Shown: piece by piece, positions 27,771 to 36,410 of the stretch
Numbering within the stretch: position 1 is the stretch's first letter
How the letters are laid out: each line of letters starts with the position of its first letter
Source of the DNA: Acidobacteriota bacterium
GTDB taxonomy: Bacteria; Acidobacteriota; Holophagae; Acanthopleuribacterales; Acanthopleuribacteraceae
Assembly: GCA_030066195.1 (NCBI GenBank)
Contig: JASJCB010000100.1
Coordinates: forward strand, 1-64,000
DNA: 64,000 bases
Reading direction: 5' to 3'
The notes under the pieces: generated by a model
What the model saw: the letters and a program-made list of their open reading frames with translations, nothing else
Database searches by the model: none
Told to the model about the DNA's origin: nothing
Translations under genes and position numbers: made by a program

Positions 27771-28035
27771 AAACGGTCTCCTGTCTCGATGTTAGAAATC
27801 CTATCTGTGACGCCGTGACCCAAAAATTGAAAAATAGCTAAACGTGGGCGTACACCGCTTGTTTCCAAACAAGCTGGATATTTTAACATAAACCCGGGGT
27901 ACGACAATCAGAATGATCATCTTGGTTCATCTTGGCATGGTGACCGGTCGAAACCGCGCCGAGACAGGCAAATTTGCCGACATCCCTTGCCGATGTCGGA
28001 AGATGGCCGGGGGGCGATTCGGGCTGGAAGGCGAT

Positions 28036-28524
28036 TTATAAATCGCAAACCCAGATTTCGCCGATCATGTCCACCCCGAACCGGTGCAGGGTTTCGCTTT
28101 CGGTCTGTCGGAAGCCGGCCCGTTGGTAAAGTCGCCTTGCACCTTGCAGCATATTGCAGGTCCACAGGCGCATCTGTCGGTAACCCGCCTCACGGGCGAA
28201 GTTCATGCACGCTTCGACCAGACGCCCGCCCAAACCGCTGCCGCGCGCTTCCGGCTCCACCAGCAGCATGCGCAGGCGGCTCATGGCGTCGGTCTCCCGG
28301 TAGAGGAAGATACAGCCGGCCACCTTGTCGTCTCGCTCGGCAATCCAGGCTCTCTGGCGTTTGGGATCGCGATTCTCCCAGAAATCACACAGGGCTCGTG
28401 AGGCAGCTACCTCGAAACTCTGGTCCCAGCCGAATTCTTGCGCGTAAATCAGGGCGTGCCTTCGGGTCAACAAGCCGATATCGCCGAGGGCCAGATCTCT
28501 GAACCGGTAGGGATCTCGGGACAT
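28036..28524 (-). CDS. GNAT family N-acetyltransferase
   Basis: A 162-residue acetyltransferase of the GNAT fold. The acetyl-CoA-binding motif A is clear: LRMLLVEPEARGSGLGGRL (near residues 85-103, Q/RxxGxG/A form), followed by RLYQRAGFRQTESE in motif B. The layout resembles MarR-associated GNAT domains, but no DNA-binding domain is present. Substrate unknown. A good ribosome site (AGGAGG) precedes the ATG. Confidence 0.88.
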   Translation of the reverse strand: MSRDPYRFRDLALGDIGLLTRRHALIYAQEFGWDQSFEVAASRALCDFWENRDPKRQRAWIAERDDKVAGCIFLYRETDAMSRLRMLLVEPEARGSGLGGRLVEACMNFAREAGYRQMRLWTCNMLQGARRLYQRAGFRQTESETLHRFGVDMIGEIWVCDL

Positions 28525-28564
28525 GGGAACCTCCTGCTCCCTTAATCACACCATAATGGCCCCG

Positions 28565-28610
28565 AAAAAGGCAACGCCCCGGCATGGTGATACCGAGGCG
28601 CCCCTTTTTT
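28565..28610. terminator. Bidirectional terminator-like hairpin
   Basis: An 8-bp stem with one G-T pair (CGCCCCGG and CCGAGGCG, 10-base loop) flanked by AAAAA on the left and TTTTTT on the right can terminate in either direction. It lies in a divergent gap (GNAT on minus, GST on plus), where no terminator is expected. Confidence 0.6.
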
Positions 28611-28789
28611 CCCTTTGCGTCACACGGATCAGTTAAGATCCGCTCCTAAAAAGTCGATCCCCCCGTGGCGAAAGGTGCAAGAAGTCTCACCGTCAAAATC
28701 AGGTTCCGCTTGGCTGCAGGCACCGAATGGGAGACAATGCAGGTGCAGACTGATTCAGCATTAAGACCGGCAATCAAAAGGAGTGTTCC

Positions 28790-29443
28790 ATGAGTTTGAA
28801 ACTGCACGGTTTACCTATTAGCAACTACTGTAACGTCGCCAAAACGGCCCTGTTGGAAAAGGGCGTTGCCTTTGAAGAAGTCATGCTGATGCCCTCCCAG
28901 GATGAAAACGTCCTGGCCATGAGTCCCATGGGAAAAATTCCCGTACTGGAAATCGACGGTCGATTCCTTCCCGAATCTCAAGCCATTATTGCCTACCTGG
29001 AACGAGCCTATCCCGAACCGTCCCTGGTTCCTGCAGATTCTATGGACGCGGGTCGGGCGCAACAGATCCATCAGTTTACCGACCTCTACATCGACGGGGC
29101 CGCACGCAAGTTGCTGGGCGCCGCCTTCATGGGCAGGGAAACTACGCCGGAAACCATTGAAGAAGTGAGCGGCGAGCTGAACAAGGCCATGAAAGCCCTC
29201 GCGCGCACGGTCAGCTTCGATAATTTCGTAATCGGCGACAGTCTCAGCCATGCCGACATCGCCGTCTTCTGGCAGTGCGGGCTGGCCTCCGAGATCCTGA
29301 CCGCCCTGGGCCAACCGGATCCCGCCGCTGTCCTGAACTACGGCGAGTATAAGGACCGTCTGTCCGCGCGCCCCGCTTTTGCCGAAAGCCTCGCGGCCCG
29401 CAAAGCGGCCTTCGAACAAATGATGAAAGACAGAAACAAATAA
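28790..29443 (+). CDS. Glutathione S-transferase family protein
   Basis: A 217-residue protein with an N-terminal thioredoxin-fold domain (LHGLPISNYCNVAKTALLEK; conserved cis-Pro and ES in GKIPVLEIDG..LPESQAI) and an all-helical C-terminal domain from about residue 88. Ser/Asn-Tyr-Cys near residues 12-14 is at the catalytic position. GGAG eight bases before the ATG supports the start. Substrate unknown, probably detoxification. Monocistronic. Confidence 0.9.
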   Translation: MSLKLHGLPISNYCNVAKTALLEKGVAFEEVMLMPSQDENVLAMSPMGKIPVLEIDGRFLPESQAIIAYLERAYPEPSLVPADSMDAGRAQQIHQFTDLYIDGAARKLLGAAFMGRETTPETIEEVSGELNKAMKALARTVSFDNFVIGDSLSHADIAVFWQCGLASEILTALGQPDPAAVLNYGEYKDRLSARPAFAESLAARKAAFEQMMKDRNK

Positions 29444-29454
29444 TCAGGCCACGC

Positions 29455-29480
29455 GGGGTTCGGGTTCTGACCTGAACCCC
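29455..29480 (+). terminator. Hairpin downstream of the GST gene
   Basis: GGGGTTC(G)GGT pairs with ACC(T)GAACCCC over a 4-base loop, 12 bases past the GST stop. No U-tract follows. A second small palindrome, CTGAGCG/CGCTCAG, lies at 29522-29538 over the stop of the convergent gene. Confidence 0.5.
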
Positions 29481-29534
29481 GATTCCAGGTTGTCGGGTGA
29501 GAGAAAATGCCCGAATCAGACCTGAGCGAACCGC

Positions 29535-30464
29535 TCAGTGGTTAGGTCTGCCTTTTCTCCTGGCTTCCAATAATCCCAAAAGTTCTTCGTCCGACACGTC
29601 TTCAAGGCGCTCCTCCAGCGGCACGCCTTTAAGCCGCTCTTTGACCGGCACGCCTTTGAGCCGCTCTTTGACCGGCACGCCTTTGAGCCGCTCTTTGACC
29701 GGCACGCCTTTAAGCCGCTCTTTGACCGGCACGCCTTCCAGGCGCTCTTCCACGGGAAAATCCTTCATCATGCGTTTAGCATAAGCCATGCCGATTCTTT
29801 TGATCTCTTCACTGGTGATGGTCTCAGTCGCCATTTCGAACTCCTTGCTGAGCATGATTTTCTGGAGACCTATAATCAGCGCATTCAATTCGCCGATCAT
29901 CACGTCGGCTTTTCTGTCTTTTATTTTATCAAATGCGAGCTTCTTTTGCTTGAGCTTACTCGCAAACACCTTGAACAGCAGGTTGTGCGGCGTGTTGGGT
30001 AGATCATTGAGCGAGATAATGGGCGCCATGCGGAATCCCGGTATCTCGGATCTCAAGATTCCTTCCTCCGCCCAACGGTAACCCGCATCTTCGATCAGTT
30101 GACTTGAAGGGGTTTTCGAACTGACGATAAAGGTATCCACCTCGGACGTTTTTATTTTTTTCGACTCGCGATAGAAGATACCGTACGCGGGGGCCTTGAT
30201 CAGGTGGGCTTCGGTTATGGTCTGCGAGTATTTAAACTCGACGAATATATGGTTTGCCTCGCTGTCTCGAACGGCGTCGCACAGTCGTTGCCTCTGTTCC
30301 TCCGTATGCGGCCCAACGTTGCGCAACAATAAGATGTCCGCTCGCGGCGGTTTGCTCATAACCTGTACTTCGGACAGAACCTCAATGCCCACCGGGTTGA
30401 GCAACAATTCCAGAAATTCGGCAAAAGGCTCGTGCCAGTCAATCAATTCAATTTTGTTCGTCAT
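29535..30464 (-). CDS. PD-(D/E)XK nuclease-like protein with 9-residue tandem repeats
   Basis: The frame opens at 30509, but the ATG at 30464 has AGGAG five bases upstream, giving 309 residues. Residues about 35-110 hold a PD-(D/E)XK-like pattern (RADILLL, then HIFVEFKYS), as in Rpn/DUF4351-type putative nucleases. The middle is helical. Residues about 235-290 are six tandem copies of a P-V-K-E-R-L-K-G-V nonapeptide, followed by SDEELLGLLEARRKG. Proteins with such charged repeats are often found in multicopy Rpn-like families. Function unproven. Confidence 0.7.
   Translation of the reverse strand: MTNKIELIDWHEPFAEFLELLLNPVGIEVLSEVQVMSKPPRADILLLRNVGPHTEEQRQRLCDAVRDSEANHIFVEFKYSQTITEAHLIKAPAYGIFYRESKKIKTSEVDTFIVSSKTPSSQLIEDAGYRWAEEGILRSEIPGFRMAPIISLNDLPNTPHNLLFKVFASKLKQKKLAFDKIKDRKADVMIGELNALIIGLQKIMLSKEFEMATETITSEEIKRIGMAYAKRMMKDFPVEERLEGVPVKERLKGVPVKERLKGVPVKERLKGVPVKERLKGVPLEERLEDVSDEELLGLLEARRKGRPNH
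29595..29756. repeat. 27-bp in-frame tandem repeat, six units
   Basis: Six consecutive 27-bp units inside the nuclease-like gene; the four central units are nearly identical at DNA level and the two outer ones more diverged. Each encodes a nonapeptide ending R-L-(K/E)-(G/D)-V. The near-identity of the central units suggests recent expansion or homogenisation. Confidence 0.95.
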
Positions 30465-30542
30465 GGAGGCTCCTTGTTGCGCCATTATAGCCGGCAACAA
30501 GTTACCCATGCCAGGAGAAAGAGGAGAAAAGGAAAAGGGGCT

Positions 30543-33500
30543 CTAGTTCTGGAGCACACGGGCCGGCGGTAGGGATAGAAACACGCTGGTGCCTTTTCCT
30601 TCACCCTTGGATTCGATGGAGATACCGCCCGACATTTCCTTCATGGTGTTGGCGCAATAGTGCAGGCCGAAACCGCGGAAGTCGCGTTTCGTGGTGAAGC
30701 CGTGCACGAAGATCTGGTCTTGCAGGTGCAGCGGAATGCCGATGCCGTTGTCGCGCAACTCCACCCTGATCTCGCCGTTCTCTTCCCAGGTTTTGATCCA
30801 AACCCGGCCTTCCGCATCTTCGCCGCATTCCTCGATGGCTTCTCCGGCGTTGTTGAGCAGGTAATAGAGCACGCGCTTGAATTTGGCCCTTTGCAACTGG
30901 ACCAGCGGTATGTCGTTGAGATCCTCGTGCAGGGTCATGCGTTTTTCCGCCAGCAACAAGCGCTTGGATTGAATGGTTTCGTGAATCAATTCGTTGAGGT
31001 CGGTCACCTCCACCACGCGTTCCTGGTTGCGGGCGTATTCCTGTTGCTCGCGCAGTACGCTGACAATGCGGTGGATCTCCTCTTGCAGCCGCCGGGTTTC
31101 TTCATCCAACCGCTTGCGCTGATCGGTGAGGCCGTTGAAGATGCGCCGCAACCCTTCCACAAGGGTAGAACGCTTTTTGGGCGAGGTCATGACCGCTTCG
31201 GCGTGTTCGTCCAGCAGGTTCACGATGCCGTTGAACAGGGTCCACCACTTCTCCTCGCGCAGGGTTTCCTCGATCAGGTAACCGGAGGTCTTGGCGCTGT
31301 TGAGGATATTGCCCACATTGTGAAGCACTTCGGTCGCCGTTTCCGCCATTCCGGCCGCGTGCGCGGTTTGGAACAATTCTTCTTGAGCCGCAACCAGGTT
31401 CTTCAGGGTATTGGCCTTGCCCATGGCGGCCTTGGCGTGTTCTCGGAAGCGGACCAGAGTGCCCATGTCCATCTGGTCGAAGGCGTTGGGGTCCTGGAAA
31501 TTGTCCAGCAGCAGGAAACCGCCGATGCGCTTATCCATATGGATGGCGATGGTCAGCATGCTGGCAGGTTGGGGCAGCCCCGCCAGTTTTTCATCCTCGT
31601 AGATGCGATCCTCTTTGCGCAGGACGTGAATCCCGGGGCTCAGTTGACGGCCTCTGGAATAGCGCGCCAACAATTCGTCGTAACCGAACTCCAATTTCTT
31701 CAGCATGGTCAGGTCATAGCCTTTGAAGGCGGCCACCTTGAAAACGCGGTTGGAAGAATCCCAACGCAGGAAACCGCCCTTCTCCGCCTGGGGAAACAAA
31801 GCCAGACCTTGCTCCAGCATGGTGTGCAGGACTTCTTCCAAATCGATGGGTCGGTTGATGATTTCTACGATCCGCTCCAATAGTTGCAATTCGTCGTTGC
31901 GATGAGCCAACTGATCGTTGCGGGTCTCCAGTTCGGCGGTGCGCTCAGCCACCTTGGTCTCCAACCTCCGGTTGGCTTCCTCGCGCACGGCCAGCTCGCG
32001 ACGTTGTGTGTAAACCAACAGGCCGATGACGGCGGCAATGCCCAGGCCGTAGAGCAGATAGGCCCACCAGGTCTTCCAGGGCGGCGGTTTTACCAGAACC
32101 GTGAAGGATACCTCCTGATCGCTGGGAACACCGTCACGGTTAACTGCCGACAAGCGGAAGGTGTAGGTGCCGTGATCCAGGTTGGTATAGGTCGCGATGC
32201 GCTCACCCGCATCGGTTTCATGCCATCTGGATTCGAAGTTTTCCAAGCGGAATCGGAAGCGGTTCCGCTCCGGGGCGGTGAAGTCGAGCGCGGTAAATCT
32301 AAGTGAAAGGATATTCTCGCGATGGGTCAACGTTAGCGAATCGCCGGCCTCGACGGGCCCGGTCAGAAAGGGCGGATCGTTCGGCCGGCCGGCGGGCCGA
32401 TCGCCGGGTTGAATTTCCAGTGTATCGATTTCAAGGTGGGTCAAGGCTACCGGCGGCGGGAAGGCGGGAACTTCCAGACGGTCGGGGAAGAAGGCGTTCA
32501 GACCATTGGGTCCGCCGAAATACAGGCGCCCGGATTTGCCCCGAAACAGGGCGCCCTCGTTGAATACCCGGCCCTGAAGGCCGGAGTGCGTGCTGTAGAT
32601 GTTCACCTTTTCCTGTTTGGGATCGAAGGACACCAGGCCCAAACGAGTGCTCAACCACAAGTTGCCGGTGTCATCTCCGGTGACGCCCAGGATGGTGTCC
32701 GTGGGCAGGCCGTCGGCGGTGGTGTAGATGCGGATCTGGTCATTGCCGGGTTGCAGCCGATTGAGACCGCCGCCCGTAGCGATCCAGATGGAATTGTCCT
32801 TGCGTTTCGGGTCGTCGTAGATACCGTAGACCCGGTCATGGCTGAGGCCGGAGGGATTGCCCGGTGTGTGGCTGTAGCGGATAAAGCCGGACCCGTCGGG
32901 CAGCAGCCGATTGACGCCGGATGTGGTGCCCACCCACAGATTGCCCCGAGCGTCCAGGTGCAGCGCCTGCACGCTGTCTGCACTCAGTGAAGACGGGTTG
33001 CGCGACTGCCGGCGTAAGGTGACAAAACGGCCGGGATTGGTTGGATCGGTTCGGGCCAGTCCGCCGCCGGTGCCCACCCACAAACGGCCCTTGCCGTCAT
33101 CGCGAATGGCGCGTACCTGGTTGTGCGGCAAGCGGTCTTCGCTACCCGGGGCGGGAAGGAAGCGGGTGAAGGCGTTCGATGACGCGTTATACTGCGCCAG
33201 GCCTTCATCGGTGCCTACCCAGACCCGGCCGGCCTCATCCTGGTGTAAGGCGTAAACGGCATCGCTGTTGAGCGAATCCTCGACCCCTCTGGATTGGCGC
33301 CAGGAAGACCATGAACCTGTTCTGCGATCATAACGGGCCAATCCGCCGGTTGAAATGCCGATCCAAACCGCCTCGTCCCGGGTTTCCATAACGGCCGTGG
33401 TGTTGGCTGTCTCGCTGTCCGGGAGATCGCGGAACCATTCGAAACGTTCACGCGTGGTGTCGAATGCGTTGACGCCTCCGCTGCCGGTACCGATCCAGAT

Positions 33501-34547
33501 CATACCGGATTGATCGCGGTACAGTTCGGTGACGTCGTCTGAGCTCAAGCTGAGCGAGTCCTGCCGGTGGTTTGAATAAAAGGTAACCCGATCGGGAGAA
33601 GCCGGGTCCAGACGGGCAATGCCGCGCCTGAAACTACCCAACCACAACATGCCGCTTGGGTCTTCAACGGCCGAGGTAACGGCGAGCGGTTTGCTCTCCG
33701 GTCCCGGCATGGGGTAATTGGTGAAGGTTCCCGAATCCCGATCCAGCAGGGAGAGCCCGCCGAAGCCGCCCACCCACAGCCGACCCTGTCGATCTTCCAT
33801 GACCACGTTGACGCGGTCATCGGGCAGGGAATCGGGATCATCCGGGTTGTGCCTGAAAGCGGTAAATCCGCCGTCCGCGTCCCACCGGTACAGCCCGCCG
33901 CCGAAAGTGCCCACCCACAGCAGCTCTTGCTGATCCTGGTAGAGACATTTGACCCAGTTGTAACCCAGGCCGCGAGGATTGCCGGACCGGTAGAGGAATG
34001 CCTCGAATTTTCCCGGCCGTTTCGGGTCCATACGGTTCAGCCCGCCGCGGGTGCCCACCCACAGGTCGCCGTCGCGCGTTACCAGCAGGCAGTTGACCTC
34101 ATTGTTGCTGAGCGACACGGGATCGTCGAAGGCGTGGCGGAATGACTGAAAGCGGCCCGCAAAGGAAGGTTCCATGCGATTGAGACCGGCGCCGCGGGTG
34201 CCTACCCAAAGTGCGCCTTCCCGGTCCACGGCCAGGGCGCTGATATAATTGGACGAGATGCTGTCCGGCCGCTCGGAATCGTGCAGGAACACCTTGAAAT
34301 CGTAACCGTCAAAGCGGTTCAGGCCCTCGCGCGTCCCCAACCAAAGGAACCCTTGAGATCCTTGAACGATAGCTTCTACATTGCCCTGGCTAAGGCCTTC
34401 CAGGCCTGAATAGCGACGGAAGGCGATGTTGTCTTGAGCAACCAGGGTCGGGGAAACCCATCCCAGACAGCAAACCGCCGCCAAATAAATGGATAGGGTG
34501 AAAGTGGATTGACCGGGCCCCCGGGACATACCAGGCTCCAAATGCAT
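30543..34547 (-). CDS. Two-component-type propeller sensor histidine kinase
   Basis: A 1334-residue protein. A signal peptide (about 12-40) precedes two periplasmic propellers built of roughly fourteen Reg_prop repeats (DREGALWVGTRGAGLNRM-type) to about 740, a Y_Y_Y domain (about 745-820), one membrane helix (about 820-845), a coiled coil, a GAF domain (about 900-1055) and a histidine kinase. The H-box is MAETATEVLHNVGNILNS (His near 1077), the ATPase has NNAGEAIEE and DNGIGIP. Unlike many relatives it has no fused receiver or AraC output, and no response regulator gene is adjacent. Confidence 0.9.
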   Translation of the reverse strand: MHLEPGMSRGPGQSTFTLSIYLAAVCCLGWVSPTLVAQDNIAFRRYSGLEGLSQGNVEAIVQGSQGFLWLGTREGLNRFDGYDFKVFLHDSERPDSISSNYISALAVDREGALWVGTRGAGLNRMEPSFAGRFQSFRHAFDDPVSLSNNEVNCLLVTRDGDLWVGTRGGLNRMDPKRPGKFEAFLYRSGNPRGLGYNWVKCLYQDQQELLWVGTFGGGLYRWDADGGFTAFRHNPDDPDSLPDDRVNVVMEDRQGRLWVGGFGGLSLLDRDSGTFTNYPMPGPESKPLAVTSAVEDPSGMLWLGSFRRGIARLDPASPDRVTFYSNHRQDSLSLSSDDVTELYRDQSGMIWIGTGSGGVNAFDTTRERFEWFRDLPDSETANTTAVMETRDEAVWIGISTGGLARYDRRTGSWSSWRQSRGVEDSLNSDAVYALHQDEAGRVWVGTDEGLAQYNASSNAFTRFLPAPGSEDRLPHNQVRAIRDDGKGRLWVGTGGGLARTDPTNPGRFVTLRRQSRNPSSLSADSVQALHLDARGNLWVGTTSGVNRLLPDGSGFIRYSHTPGNPSGLSHDRVYGIYDDPKRKDNSIWIATGGGLNRLQPGNDQIRIYTTADGLPTDTILGVTGDDTGNLWLSTRLGLVSFDPKQEKVNIYSTHSGLQGRVFNEGALFRGKSGRLYFGGPNGLNAFFPDRLEVPAFPPPVALTHLEIDTLEIQPGDRPAGRPNDPPFLTGPVEAGDSLTLTHRENILSLRFTALDFTAPERNRFRFRLENFESRWHETDAGERIATYTNLDHGTYTFRLSAVNRDGVPSDQEVSFTVLVKPPPWKTWWAYLLYGLGIAAVIGLLVYTQRRELAVREEANRRLETKVAERTAELETRNDQLAHRNDELQLLERIVEIINRPIDLEEVLHTMLEQGLALFPQAEKGGFLRWDSSNRVFKVAAFKGYDLTMLKKLEFGYDELLARYSRGRQLSPGIHVLRKEDRIYEDEKLAGLPQPASMLTIAIHMDKRIGGFLLLDNFQDPNAFDQMDMGTLVRFREHAKAAMGKANTLKNLVAAQEELFQTAHAAGMAETATEVLHNVGNILNSAKTSGYLIEETLREEKWWTLFNGIVNLLDEHAEAVMTSPKKRSTLVEGLRRIFNGLTDQRKRLDEETRRLQEEIHRIVSVLREQQEYARNQERVVEVTDLNELIHETIQSKRLLLAEKRMTLHEDLNDIPLVQLQRAKFKRVLYYLLNNAGEAIEECGEDAEGRVWIKTWEENGEIRVELRDNGIGIPLHLQDQIFVHGFTTKRDFRGFGLHYCANTMKEMSGGISIESKGEGKGTSVFLSLPPARVLQN

Positions 34548-34735
34548 AGTGTACCTATTATATCCGTGTCAGCCCGTTCGTATTGTTAAAAGTAGTAATC
34601 CAGGCATGGATAGGGGTTCGCGAAGTGAAAAGAGTACGGAGTCAGGCGGAAAATTGCCATCTTGGTGCAAGCGATTCTAAATTCTCAACCTCGCCGCAAT
34701 GCCGGCATAAGCAAATGACGCGTAAGGGCAGGAAA

Positions 34736-34758
34736 GCGCCCGGACAACGTCCGGGCGC
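34736..34758 (-). terminator. Terminator after the Spo0M-like gene
   Basis: A perfect 10-bp inverted repeat (GCGCCCGGAC and GTCCGGGCGC, 3-base loop) lies six bases past the stop and is followed on the minus strand by TTTCC. A probable intrinsic terminator with a short U-run. Confidence 0.7.
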
Positions 34759-34763
34759 ACTCA

Positions 34764-35531
34764 TCAACAATATCGGTCGATCAGGTCGTAGAGGTTGTCA
34801 GCCAGGCCGTTCAGATCTTCCGAGGTGACCTCGAAACGAATCTGGGTTTCGTCGGTCTCCAGCATTTCGGACATGAACCCGGAGAAGCCGCGAGCCCGGC
34901 GGTCCACTTCCATGCGAATCTCCAGGTGACTGCCGCGGTGGAAGTAGATGATTTCCAGCTCATCCAATCGACCGCGAAAATCTCCGCGCGTGGGCTTGAA
35001 CTCCAGTTCTTGGACAAAGGGCAGGCGGTTGCTGAAGCCGGGACGGACAGCCTCGCATTCCGCATCGACCAGTTCGAAACCCAGGGCTTCGACCGCGCCG
35101 AAGAATCCGCCCATCAATTCATCGGGCACGATTTCGATGACATCGCGGTCGCTGGGATCGACAGCGGATTTGATGTCAAGACCGGTTTGAATCCAAACCT
35201 TGGAGCGACCCAGACTCAGGGGCACATCGTAGGGCAGGGTGAGGTTGACGGGCAGTTCCGTGGTCTCGCCGGGGCTAAGGTTAAGGGATTCACCCATATG
35301 GTACTTTTCGAGCACGGTGGTGCGTTCTTCATGGTCGTTTTCGCCTTCCACCAGATAGTTACAGTGGAGTGAGAAGTAAATCTCGTCGATCTGTTGTTCT
35401 ACTTTTCCCGCTTTGATCTTGACCACGGCCTCGATCTCTTCACCGGGTACAAACTGGGATTCGTAAAGAACGGTATCTACTTTTGCGGAGCCGATTCCAA
35501 CACTGGACAGCATGCGTTTCATAAACGACAT
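34764..35531 (-). CDS. Sporulation-control protein Spo0M-like (arrestin fold)
   Basis: A 255-residue protein from the ATG at 35531, with GGGAG nine bases upstream (the frame is open further). It begins MSFMKRMLSSVGIGSAKVDT, typical of the Spo0M family, then an arrestin-like beta domain (VPGEEIEAVVKIKAG; IDEIYFSLHCNYLVE; LSPGETTELPVNLTLPYDVP). The second half has the FFGAVEALGF and GRLDELEIIYF segments seen in bacterial Spo0M relatives. In non-sporulating bacteria the role is unknown. Confidence 0.88.
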   Translation of the reverse strand: MSFMKRMLSSVGIGSAKVDTVLYESQFVPGEEIEAVVKIKAGKVEQQIDEIYFSLHCNYLVEGENDHEERTTVLEKYHMGESLNLSPGETTELPVNLTLPYDVPLSLGRSKVWIQTGLDIKSAVDPSDRDVIEIVPDELMGGFFGAVEALGFELVDAECEAVRPGFSNRLPFVQELEFKPTRGDFRGRLDELEIIYFHRGSHLEIRMEVDRRARGFSGFMSEMLETDETQIRFEVTSEDLNGLADNLYDLIDRYC

Positions 35532-35702
35532 CGGTATGTTCTCCCAAAGAAAAAAATAGGTGTTGCCCCCCATAGCTATCGAAACAGCCCGGCCGGCTTA
35601 TGTCAAGCGTCCGAACGGTGTCTAACACTCTTTTTACGCATGCTTGCACAATGGGGTATCTTTTTTTCCCGGGGACTCTACTCACGGGCTGAAAAATGTG
35701 GC

Positions 35703-36405
35703 GCCGGACCGCACGGTATAACTCCCCAGAAAACCGTACGGCCCGGCAACCAACCCCCTGAATAATTTTGAAAATGTGGCGCCGGACCGTGCGGTATAAC
35801 TCCCCAGAAAACCGTACGGCCCGGCAACCAACCCCCTGAATAATTTTTTAAAATGCGGCGCCGGAACGTGAGTTGTCACTCTTTGTAAGAGCCCGGCAAC
35901 CAACCTCCTAAAATTGCTTTGGTTCCGCCGCGAAGCCAGTTCGCCCGGCGGGTGCGCGGCAACCGATACCGCGTAGGATATGATTGGTAACGGAACCGCG
36001 CACCAGCATACCGGAGGAACCTGTTTCCTTTTCAGTAAACAAATTGGTTCGGGCGGCGCCCATGATCGATTGCCGTTGAAAAAAGGAGCCCGGACCTTGG
36101 GCGGAGGAGCAGGCAAAGGAGCGAGTTGCCGCGTCGGGTCCTTTCATTTCGGGTTTGCTGTAGCTCTTTTTCAAGATGAATGTTCTCCGTGGTCAAGAAA
36201 TCGGCGCCGGGTTATCGGAAGGGGTTGTGGTAAGAAAAAGAAACTTCGCGATAACCCGGCAGCCAAACCCCCTGAATGTTCTCGAAAGGCACTCCGGCTG
36301 TTGCCGGTATTGTGAATGTGGTTCCGGGCCGCGTAAGCAAACCCCCTGAAAGTAAGCTTGCGTTTAAAATGTTGCTTACGCGACCCGGAGACCAACCCCC
36401 AAAAA
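35703..36405. repeat. Array of hairpins each capped by ACCAACCCCCTGAA
   Basis: At least five hairpin units. 35703-35747 and 35781-35825 are near-identical (GCCGGACCG..CGGCCCGGC, stem about 15 bp); 35860-35897 is a diverged third. Each is followed by AACCAACC(C/T)CCT. 36204-36260 has a perfect 12-bp stem (GCCGGGTTATCG/CGATAACCCGGC) plus CCAAACCCCCTGAA. 36323-36389 has a 17-bp stem with one mismatch (CCGGG..GTAAGCAA/TTGCTTAC..CCCGG), again followed by ACCAACCCCC. Stems differ in sequence while the ends and cap are conserved. The remainder (35532-35702, 35900-36200) shows no gene. Confidence 0.85.
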
Positions 36406-36410
36406 ATAGA

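Noticed and set aside
27771-27900. SAM or SAH riboswitch upstream of metK-ahcY
   Set aside because: Only a simple 7-bp hairpin is present; no conserved SAM-I, SAM-II or SAH core was found.
28565-28790. Possible c-di-GMP riboswitch (minus strand carries GTGACGCAAAGGG)
   Set aside because: Only the 3' half-like motif is present; the paired CACGCA..GGGCAAACC half and the expected helices are missing, and no c-di-GMP-related gene follows.
29595-29756. CRISPR-like short repeats
   Set aside because: The 27-bp units are contiguous with no spacers and lie in frame inside a coding sequence.
35703-36405. CRISPR array
   Set aside because: Units are self-complementary hairpins with diverging stems, irregular spacing and no constant repeat separated by unique spacers of equal length; no cas genes.
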